From positions 1-14,970 of the forward strand of contig WFPG01000254.1 of the NCBI GenBank assembly GCA_015487755.1: a stretch of DNA of 14,970 bases, written 5' to 3'. Under the pieces are notes generated by a model. It was not told the DNA's origin. It saw only the letters and a program-made list of their open reading frames with translations, and did no database searches. Origin of the DNA: Acidobacteriota bacterium. GTDB lineage: Bacteria > Acidobacteriota > Holophagae > Thermotomaculales > Thermotomaculaceae. Both the position numbers and the translations under genes were made by a program. This document shows, one piece after another, positions 9,201-14,970 of this stretch; within the stretch, counting starts at the first letter, position 1; the number at the start of each line of letters is the position of its first letter.

Positions 9201-10434
9201 CTTCAGGTTTTTCCAGTTCAACCATCTCTTTTGCTTCTTTAATTGTTTTTGCGTAACCTCTTTTTTCAAGCTCGTGGAAAATGAAAGGCTTAAACAATTC
9301 AAGAGCCATTTTTTTAGGCAAGCCACACTGGTTAAGTTTTAATTCAGGGCCTATAACGATAACCGTTCTTCCCGAATAGTCAACCCTTTTACCTAATAGG
9401 TTCTGTCTAAACCTACCCTTTTTACCTTTAAGGTTGTCTGCAAGTGATTTTAAAGGCCTGTCGTTTGAGCCTTTAACAACCTTGCCCATTCTTCCGTTGT
9501 CAAAGAGGGCGTCCACCGCTTCCTGAAGCATCCTTTTCTCATTTCTCATAATTACTTCAGGAGCCCTTAATTCCATAAGTTTTTTAAGCCTTGTATTTCT
9601 ATTTATTACCCTTCTATATAAATCATTTAAATCTGAAGTTGCAAACCTGCCGCCGTCAAGGGGAACAAGAGGCCTGTATTCGGGAGGAATGACAGGTATT
9701 ACCTCAAGAACCATGTGCTCCGGCTTGTTGCCGGATTTTCTAAAAGCGTCAACAATTTTCAGCCTTTTTGCAATCTTAATCTTTTTCTGCTCAGAGGTTT
9801 CGTTGAGCATTTCATACCTTAATTCAACCGCAAGTTCTTCAATATTAAGGTCTTCAAGAAGCCTCTTTATTGCCTCTGCACCCATTCCAACTTCAAAGCT
9901 TCCGCTTCCGTACTCTTCAATAACCTTTCTATACTCGTCTTCGCTTAAAAGTTGCTTGTACTCTAACTTTGTAGTACCCGGGTCTAAAACAATGTAACTT
10001 TCAAAGTAAAGCACTTTTTCAACATTTCTTAAAGTAATATCAAGTAAAGTACCTATTTTGGAAGGAAGCGCTTTTAAAAACCATATATGGGAAACCGGGG
10101 CTACTAATTCTATTCTCCCCATTCTTTCCCTTCTAACCTTTGAAAGGGTAACTTCAACCCCGCATTTATCACACACAATACCCTTGTATCTCGGCTTTTT
10201 ATACTTACCGCAGAGGCATTCATAATCGTTTACGGGGCCAAATATTTTAGCACAGAACAAACCGTCTTTTTCAGGCTTAAATGTTCTGTAATTTATTGTT
10301 TCCGGCTTTGTAACCTCTCCGTGGGACCATTCCCTTATGTCTTCCGGAGAGGCTATGCTAATCTTAATATTCTTTATGTGGTTGATTGAAAAATCACCAC
10401 CAATATTGCTTCCCGGTTTATGTTGTTTTTCCAC
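6268..10434 (-). CDS. rpoC: DNA-directed RNA polymerase subunit beta'
   Basis: RpoC forms the clamp and holds the catalytic magnesium of RNA polymerase. The 1388-residue product is complete and close to the 1407 of E. coli. Zinc site 1 has Cys73, Cys75, Cys88 and Cys91. The catalytic motif NADFDGDQM is at 462-470. Zinc site 2 uses Cys819, Cys893, Cys900 and Cys903. The bridge helix and trigger loop follow, with [10 protein letters not shown] at 935-944. About 180 residues (roughly 945-1125) are inserted within the trigger loop, the SI3-type insertion of Gram-negative lineages. The C-terminus is a charged helix. The start is GTG, with GGGAGG five bases upstream, 14 bases after the rpoB stop, so the two subunits are likely co-translated. 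The stop is TAG. Confidence 0.98.
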   Translation of the reverse strand: MEKQHKPGSNIGGDFSINHIKNIKISIASPEDIREWSHGEVTKPETINYRTFKPEKDGLFCAKIFGPVNDYECLCGKYKKPRYKGIVCDKCGVEVTLSKVRRERMGRIELVAPVSHIWFLKALPSKIGTLLDITLRNVEKVLYFESYIVLDPGTTKLEYKQLLSEDEYRKVIEEYGSGSFEVGMGAEAIKRLLEDLNIEELAVELRYEMLNETSEQKKIKIAKRLKIVDAFRKSGNKPEHMVLEVIPVIPPEYRPLVPLDGGRFATSDLNDLYRRVINRNTRLKKLMELRAPEVIMRNEKRMLQEAVDALFDNGRMGKVVKGSNDRPLKSLADNLKGKKGRFRQNLLGKRVDYSGRTVIVIGPELKLNQCGLPKKMALELFKPFIFHELEKRGYAKTIKEAKEMVELEKPEVWDVLEDVITGHPVLLNRAPTLHRLSIQAFYPVLIEGKAIKLHPLVCTAFNADFDGDQMAVHVPLSPKAQLESVVLMLSSNNLLSPASGRPIVTPTQDIVLGTYYLTVMRKNRKGEGKVFADFDEALAAYEAGVVDIHAKIKVRYTGDLIDTSKARDSQNLVEMEVEHVENKLIETTPGRILFNEALKGYLPFVNGLLKKKGLGSLVSLAYKTLEREKTVELLDEIKKTGFYYATKGGISFGMDDIIVPEAKKKILEEAPKEIAKIEEMYQQGQIEASERYNKIIKFWGDITDKVAEEMMKDLEKANEEGEFLNPIYIMADSGARGSKQQIRQLAGMRGLMAKPSGEIIETPITANFKEGLSVLQYFVSTHGARKGLADTALKTADSGYLTRRLIDVAQDVIVREEDCGTLDGIWITALIDQGEVKVPLRERIVGRVALEDIVDPYTGELIVPADEEITEELAEAIENAGIEKVRIRSVLTCESREGVCRKCYGRNLASGKLVELGEAVGVIAAQSIGEPGTQLTMRTFHVGGTASRVAEHSKHEAGRKGTVKFVNISYVEAEDGSLVVLSRKGYIAIVDDEGNEREKYNLVTGAKVFVKDGQPVEEGQLIAEWDPFSFVIVADKSGYVDFKDVKEGLTMVEDVDETTGFTRMKIIECPDEKIQPMIVLRNEEREAIAKYPLPTGSIIVVDEGQFIPAGTTLAKIARDTTKTMDITGGLPRVVDLFEGRKPRDYAIISEIDGVVRYGKIVRGYRKIYVESPTGDKKEYNIPKGKYIHFNDGDEIMAGEPLIDGPINPHDILHVLGAKELQKFLINEIQEVYRNQGVSINDKHIEIIIRQMMRWIEVVDPGDSEFVVGDKVDKFKFQQVNDELLAEGKKPAKGRQLLLGITKAALNTDSFISAASFQETTKVLTDASVEGRVDYLHGLKENVILGKLIPAGTGFYTYHDFEIEEDETIKEVEMEEKAEEQAKKSLGIE

Positions 10435-10448
10435 AATATCCTCCCAAA

Positions 10449-13400
10449 TTAATTATCGTTAGTATCGGTGTTAGTTATATTAAAAATGTCGTCTTCACCT
10501 AAAGGCTCTTCCCCTTCTTCTCCTTCTAATTCTTCCTCCTGGTCAACATTAAATTGGAGATTAAGGCATAAACTCATAATTTCTTTCATTAAAACATTGA
10601 AGGATTCGGGAATTCCTGGCTCAGGGATCTCATGGCCTTTAACTATAGCCTCGTAAATCTTGTTTCTTCCCTGAACATCATCAGACTTGTAGGTGAGCAT
10701 TTCCTGCAAAGTATATGCTGCACCGTATGCCTCAAGAGCCCAAACTTCCATTTCACCGAACCTCTGCCCGCCGAACTGAGCCTTACCGCCTAACGGCTGC
10801 TGGGTAATCAATGAATACGGGCCTATAGACCTTGCGTGAATCTTGTTGTCAACAAGGTGGTGCAGTTTAAGGAGATACATATAGCCTACTGTTACAGGCT
10901 GATCAAACCTTTCCCCTGTCTTTCCGTCGTAGAGGAATATCTGTCCCGATTCAGGCAAACCGGCTTTCTTTAAGAAGAATTTGATATCTTCGGAAGATGC
11001 CCCGTCAAAAACAGGAGTAGCAAAGTGCATATTAAGGGCTTTTGCCGCCCAGCCGAGGTGTGTTTCCAGAATCTGCCCTACATTCATACGGGAAGGAACA
11101 CCAAGAGGGTTTAACACAATGTCAACAGGTGTTCCGTCTGGAAGATAAGGCATATCTTCTTCAGGCAAAATCCTCGAAACAACACCCTTGTTTCCGTGCC
11201 TTCCGGCCATTTTATCGCCTTCGGACAGTTTTCTTTTAACGGCGATGTAAACCTTAACCATCTTAATAACGCCTGCCGGAAGTTCATCACCTTTTTTAAG
11301 TTTTTCAACCTCTTTTTCAAAAACCTTTCTTTCAATCTCAATCTTTTCGTCAAACTTCTCAACAATCTTCTTTAACTCTTCTTCAACTTTTTTATTGCCG
11401 ACTTTTATATTGACGGAATCCTTAATTCCTATAGCCTCAATAAAATCTTCGGTAACCTTGGTGCCCTTTTTGGCTACTAAGTTCCCGTGTTTGTCTACAA
11501 AATCCTCTTTAAGTTTCATTCCTTCAATAAGTGAAAGTATCTGGAATTTTGTCTGAATCCTGATAATTCTCTCTTTGTCCTGGAAGTCCTTTTCAAGAGC
11601 CTCAATTCTCTCCCTTTCAATCTGCTTAGCCCTTTCGTCTTTTTCAACACCCTTTCTTGCAAAAATCTTTACATCGACAACGGTGCCTTCCATCCCCGGA
11701 GGTGTTCTTAATGATGCGTCCTTAACATCTTCCGCCTTCGCTCCGAAGATTGCCTTTAACAGTTTTTCTTCAGGGCTCGGTGTCGATTCACCTTTAGGTG
11801 TTACCTTCCCTACAAGTATATCACCGGGTTTAACCTTAGCACCTATCCTGATAATTCCGCTATCGTCAAGGTCTTTCAAAAACTCTTCGTTAACATTGGG
11901 GATATCCCTTGTAATCTCTTCAGGGCCTAACTTTGTATCCCTTGCTTCAATCTCAAGTTCCTCAATGTGTATTGAAGTGTAAACATCTTCTTTAACAATC
12001 TTTTCGCTGACAAGTATGGCGTCCTCAAAGTTGTAGCCTCTCCACGGCATAAAGGCAACAAGAACATTTCTGCCTAAAGCAAGTTCACCTCTGTCGGTAC
12101 CGGGGCCGTCTGCAATAATCTGCCCTTTATGAACATAATCGCCTTTTTTAACAATAGGTTTCTGGTTAAAGCAGGTATCCTGATTAGACCTTTTGAATTT
12201 AACAAGAGGATAAATATCAACACCGACAATATCCTGATTAGCCTCTTTGCTGTCAACCCTGACAACAATCCTCTGTCCGTCAACCGCTTCAACCCAGCCT
12301 GACCTTTTGGCAACAACGGTAAGCCCGCTGTCTTTGGCAACAATGTGTTCCATTCCGGTTCCGACAAAAGGAGCCTCTGTCCTTAAAAGAGGAACAGCCT
12401 GCCTCTGCATGTTAGAGCCCATCAAAGCCCTGTTTGCGTCGTCATGCTCTAAGAACGGAATCAAAGATGCCGCAATTGAAACAATTTGCTTTGGTGAAAC
12501 GTCAATAAAATCTATTTCGTCTTTAGGGATAAGTTTTGATTCCCCTGCAACCCTTGCGTTAACCTGCTCAACAGTGATGTAATTGTTTTCATCCCTTGGA
12601 GCGTTCGCCTGTGCAATTTTGTACTTGTCCTCTTCCCATGCGGAGAGGTAGAAAACATAAGGCTCGGCAGCCATTAAGAGTTTTCCGTCTTTTTCAAGTT
12701 TTTTATTCTCCGCTTCATACTCTTCTTTTAATATAATGTCTCCCACTTTATAGTTTTTAGAATCTCCCGGGAAAATTATCTTTACATGGTCTAAAACCCT
12801 TCCGTTTTCAACCTTTTTATACGGAGTTTCAATAAAACCGAACTCGTTCACCTTTGCATAGCAAGCAAGTGAAACAATCAGCCCGATATTCGGACCTTCA
12901 GGGGTTTCAATCGGACATATTCTTCCGTAATGGGACGGGTGAACATCCCTGACTTCAAAGCCTGCCCTCTCCCTGCTTAAACCGCCAGGCCCCAGTGATG
13001 ACAACCTTCTCTTATGGGTTATCTCTGAAAGTATGTTTGTCTGGTCCATAAACTGGGATAACTGAGACTGTCCGAAGAATTCCCTTAAAATTGCCATTAC
13101 AGGCTTGGGTGATATAAGTTCGGAAGGGGTAACCTGCTCAAAATCGTCCATAATAGACATCTTTTCTTTAATAGCCTTCTGAACCCTTACAAGCCCTACC
13201 CTGAACTGGTTTTCAAGCAATTCTCCAACCGACCTTATCCTTCTGTTGGAAAGGTGGTCAATATCGTCAATGTCGCCAATTCCTTTAGGAATCTTAAAGT
13301 AATAATCAAGAGACAAAAGTATATCTTCAATTGAAAGCTCTTTCTGGTCTAAATCCGTTTTTACCCCTAATTTTGTGTTAAATTTCAGCCTTCCTACCCT

Positions 13401-14792
13401 TGATAAGTCGTATCTGTCTCTGTCAAAGCAAAGGGAAATGAAAAGTTTTCTTGCACTTTCTAAAGTAGGTGGGTCACCAGGCCTTAATTTCCTATATAAG
13501 TCAATTAAAGCGTCGTTTGTGTCTTTTACCCCGTCTTTCTGAAGGGTGTTACTTAAGACAGGGCCAACAATATCATCTTTAGGCAGGATAACATTTATCT
13601 CTTCAATTCCCAGTTCCCTTAATTTTTCAAGTTCAACAATAGTAATATCCGAATTTGCGGGATAGAGAACCTCGCCTGTTTCAGGGTTTAGTATATCCTC
13701 AACATTTCTAATTATGTCAAACTCTGTAAGGTTAAAGGGAATAAAACTGTCCTCTGCAACCTTTCTTAAAGTTGACTTTTTAAACTTATTACCCTCTGAT
13801 AATACCTTTTTGCCGTCTGCACCGAAAACATCGGCTGCAACCCTTTTATCCTTCAAAGCAATAGACGGTGAAAGGTAAATAAGGTCTTCCTCGTTTCCTG
13901 TTTTCATTTTATGGACAGTGTAAAACCTCTTTAAAAAGGTTTCTGTCTTTGTAAAATCTTCGTCAAGAAGCCCAAAGCACCTTAAAAATATGCCTGCGTT
14001 GAATTTTCTTTTCCTGTCAATCCTGATGTACATTATCTCTTTTTTGTCAAACTCAAACTCAATCCAGGCACCTCTGTAAGGGATTATCTGGAGTATGTAA
14101 GAGTTTTTGTCTTTATCCTTCTTGTAGAAAACACCGGGAGACCTGTTTAACTGGTTAACAATAACCCTTTCCGTACCGTTGAAAATAAAGGTTCCTCTTT
14201 TTGTCATTATAGGTATTTCGCCGAAAAATATCTCTTTCTCTTTCACATCTTTTACAGTTCTTTCGCCTTTAGAATCGACGTCAAACACAGTCAGCCTGAA
14301 CTTTACTTTCAAAGGTACGGAATAAGTTTTTTCCATACTTTCGCTTTCTTCTACAGTGTAATCAAGTTTTAACTCAACCGGGGTTTCACATTTAGGGCAA
14401 ATATCCGGTTTAGCCTCATTTCTGTATCCACAGAACTCACAAATCACATACTTGTCAGTCGGGTCTTTCACATAAATATTCTTTTTACACTTTTTACATT
14501 TGAACCTGTTGTGTTCCTCACCCTTTAGAAAACCGCATTTGCATTCCCAATTGCCAATTCTATATTCTACAAACTCAATCTTTGCTTTCCCTCTAAAATC
14601 CTCTATATCAAAGACGCTTTTAAACGCCGCCTGCAAACCTATCTCTTTTCTATCTTCAGGTAACTTTTCCATCTGCAAAAACTTGTTGTAAGAGTCAAGT
14701 TGTATGCTAATTAAATTTGGAATTGGAAGATAGGTTTTAATCTTGGAAAAATCATGTCTCTCCAAATGAACATTTTTCGGTATATTTTCCAT
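10449..14792 (-). CDS. rpoB: DNA-directed RNA polymerase subunit beta
   Basis: RpoB forms the pincer and rifampicin pocket of RNA polymerase. At 1447 residues it is longer than E. coli RpoB (1342). After the N-terminal lobe, an insertion at residues 81-150 holds eight cysteines in two ribbon-like pairs. An SI1-like region follows at about 310-425. The rifampicin region is at 574-604, with Asp583, His593 and Ser598 matching E. coli 516, 526 and 531. [19 protein letters not shown] (620-638) is conserved. A charged helical SI2-like insertion lies at about 1049-1170. The active-site lysines 1186 and 1194 ([19 protein letters not shown]) match E. coli 1065 and 1073. It ends in an acidic tail (1417-1435). 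The ATG is preceded by AGGAG with a seven-base spacer. Confidence 0.98.
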   Translation of the reverse strand: MENIPKNVHLERHDFSKIKTYLPIPNLISIQLDSYNKFLQMEKLPEDRKEIGLQAAFKSVFDIEDFRGKAKIEFVEYRIGNWECKCGFLKGEEHNRFKCKKCKKNIYVKDPTDKYVICEFCGYRNEAKPDICPKCETPVELKLDYTVEESESMEKTYSVPLKVKFRLTVFDVDSKGERTVKDVKEKEIFFGEIPIMTKRGTFIFNGTERVIVNQLNRSPGVFYKKDKDKNSYILQIIPYRGAWIEFEFDKKEIMYIRIDRKRKFNAGIFLRCFGLLDEDFTKTETFLKRFYTVHKMKTGNEEDLIYLSPSIALKDKRVAADVFGADGKKVLSEGNKFKKSTLRKVAEDSFIPFNLTEFDIIRNVEDILNPETGEVLYPANSDITIVELEKLRELGIEEINVILPKDDIVGPVLSNTLQKDGVKDTNDALIDLYRKLRPGDPPTLESARKLFISLCFDRDRYDLSRVGRLKFNTKLGVKTDLDQKELSIEDILLSLDYYFKIPKGIGDIDDIDHLSNRRIRSVGELLENQFRVGLVRVQKAIKEKMSIMDDFEQVTPSELISPKPVMAILREFFGQSQLSQFMDQTNILSEITHKRRLSSLGPGGLSRERAGFEVRDVHPSHYGRICPIETPEGPNIGLIVSLACYAKVNEFGFIETPYKKVENGRVLDHVKIIFPGDSKNYKVGDIILKEEYEAENKKLEKDGKLLMAAEPYVFYLSAWEEDKYKIAQANAPRDENNYITVEQVNARVAGESKLIPKDEIDFIDVSPKQIVSIAASLIPFLEHDDANRALMGSNMQRQAVPLLRTEAPFVGTGMEHIVAKDSGLTVVAKRSGWVEAVDGQRIVVRVDSKEANQDIVGVDIYPLVKFKRSNQDTCFNQKPIVKKGDYVHKGQIIADGPGTDRGELALGRNVLVAFMPWRGYNFEDAILVSEKIVKEDVYTSIHIEELEIEARDTKLGPEEITRDIPNVNEEFLKDLDDSGIIRIGAKVKPGDILVGKVTPKGESTPSPEEKLLKAIFGAKAEDVKDASLRTPPGMEGTVVDVKIFARKGVEKDERAKQIERERIEALEKDFQDKERIIRIQTKFQILSLIEGMKLKEDFVDKHGNLVAKKGTKVTEDFIEAIGIKDSVNIKVGNKKVEEELKKIVEKFDEKIEIERKVFEKEVEKLKKGDELPAGVIKMVKVYIAVKRKLSEGDKMAGRHGNKGVVSRILPEEDMPYLPDGTPVDIVLNPLGVPSRMNVGQILETHLGWAAKALNMHFATPVFDGASSEDIKFFLKKAGLPESGQIFLYDGKTGERFDQPVTVGYMYLLKLHHLVDNKIHARSIGPYSLITQQPLGGKAQFGGQRFGEMEVWALEAYGAAYTLQEMLTYKSDDVQGRNKIYEAIVKGHEIPEPGIPESFNVLMKEIMSLCLNLQFNVDQEEELEGEEGEEPLGEDDIFNITNTDTNDN
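14343..14552 (-). other. Double zinc-ribbon-like insertion in RpoB
   Basis: This stretch encodes RpoB residues 81-150, between the conserved VEYRIG strand and the [12 protein letters not shown] strand. E. coli has only about 15 residues there. It contains Cys84, Cys86, Cys99 and Cys102 (CxC, 12 residues, CxxC), then Cys118, Cys121, Cys132 and Cys135 (CxxC, 10 residues, CxxC). The second half ([18 protein letters not shown]) looks like a double-zinc-ribbon unit. The frame is unbroken, so this is part of the mature protein. Metal binding is inferred from the cysteine pattern. Confidence 0.85.
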
Positions 14793-14870
14793 TTTTTATC
14801 TCCTAAAACTTGATATTATCGCAAAAGTTGTGTATAGTTATTTAAGAATATGTAAAAAACACAAACATAA

Positions 14871-14900
14871 ATTAAAAAATAGGCACAATTCTACTTTCAA
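14871..14900 (-). promoter_or_regulatory. Candidate sigma-70 promoter of rpoB
   Basis: The minus strand reads TTGAAA (14900-14895, five of six), an 18-base spacer, then TTTAAT (14876-14871, five of six). It begins about a dozen bases after the terminator T-tract, so the region reads as terminator then promoter. Transcription would start near 14864, leaving a leader of about 70 bases. A weaker alternative, TATACA at 14836-14831, has no well-spaced -35 partner. Chance matches are likely in such AT-rich DNA. Confidence 0.45.
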
Positions 14901-14911
14901 AACCCTTTTAA

Positions 14912-14948
14912 TATCAAAAAAATAAAAAGAGGGCAAAAAATTGCCCTC
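14912..14948 (-). terminator. Rho-independent terminator upstream of rpoB
   Basis: The transcript would form a perfect eight-base stem, GAGGGCAA pairing with TTGCCCTC (14948-14941 with 14936-14929), around a four-base TTTT loop, followed by TTTTTATTTTTTT. The T-rich tail lies only on the minus-strand side, so it acts on transcripts running toward rpoB. It probably ends or attenuates the upstream operon, usually rplL. Confidence 0.88.
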
Positions 14949-14970
14949 CAATTGTATTACTGAATTATTA

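Larger units (their letters stand above)
14793..14970 (-). other. Non-coding region upstream of rpoB
   Basis: These 178 AT-rich bases contain no credible coding frame. In the direction of transcription they hold about 22 bases of an upstream 3' end (beginning TAATAA), a terminator hairpin, a candidate promoter, and a leader of roughly 70 bases ending in the rpoB Shine-Dalgarno (AGGAG, 14804-14800). By conserved gene order the gene beyond the edge would be rplL, but none of it can be recognised here. Confidence 0.7.

Noticed and set aside
10432..10434. rpoC seeming to lack an ATG start, as if 5'-truncated
   Set aside because: GTG with GGGAGG at correct spacing starts 14 bases after the rpoB stop, and the N-terminus leads directly into the conserved beta' sequence and zinc site 1.
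11575..11982. A 135-codon plus-strand frame inside rpoB, with several shorter ones elsewhere
   Set aside because: These are Ser/Phe/Leu-rich mirror frames of conserved genes, without family resemblance or promoter context.
14831..14856. An alternative rpoB promoter pair TTTACA and TATACA
   Set aside because: The spacer is only 14 bases, too short for sigma-70 recognition. The TTGAAA/TTTAAT pair upstream fits better.

Overview
The window is one uninterrupted block of bacterial transcription and translation genes, all on the minus strand. Read in the direction of transcription (from high to low coordinates) the order is rpoB, rpoC, rpsL, rpsG, fusA, tuf, rpsJ, rplC, rplD, rplW. The left edge cuts the ribosome binding site of the next gene, presumably rplB. 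This is the classic rpoBC - str - S10 string, fused with almost no spacing. All ten genes are full length and intact. I see no mobile element, CRISPR array, tRNA, rRNA or accessory gene, so this is a core housekeeping region. The points of interest lie in details of proteins, start codons and control sites, not in a new system.

Layout. 14793-14970 is non-coding. It holds a rho-independent terminator that probably closes an upstream operon (rplL is the usual neighbour, but it lies outside the window), followed by a candidate rpoB promoter. 6268-14792 encodes RNA polymerase beta and beta'. A 120-base gap (6148-6267) holds the best promoter of the window, with A-tracts upstream like an UP element, driving rpsL. 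1925-6147 is the str group (S12, S7, EF-G, EF-Tu), with a second candidate promoter in the 67-base gap before fusA. 4-1911 is the start of the S10 group (S10, L3, L4, L23), joined to tuf by only 13 bases.

Organism. Base composition looks fairly low in G+C (about 40 percent by eye, not counted). The coding strand is purine-rich, arginine is almost always AGA or AGG in the stretches I read, and the proteins are rich in Lys and Glu, which would fit a moderately thermophilic or anaerobic bacterium. RpoB and RpoC carry lineage insertions typical of Gram-negative polymerases, including a large insertion inside the RpoC trigger loop. RpoB also carries an eight-cysteine, double zinc-ribbon-like insertion near its N-terminus. 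From memory, similar insertions occur in RpoB of Acidobacteriota, so a low-GC member of that phylum or a relative is my best guess, with modest confidence.

How it works together. The genes encode the catalytic core of RNA polymerase, the decoding-centre proteins S12 and S7, the two main elongation GTPases, and early-assembly proteins of both ribosomal subunits. Co-transcription would keep polymerase and ribosome production in step, while the internal promoters would let the ribosomal part be raised independently of rpoBC. The E. coli-type S7 and L4 feedback sites have no room in this layout. Two starts that a longest-frame rule would place too far upstream (rpsL and rplC) are corrected here from Shine-Dalgarno spacing and family N-termini.
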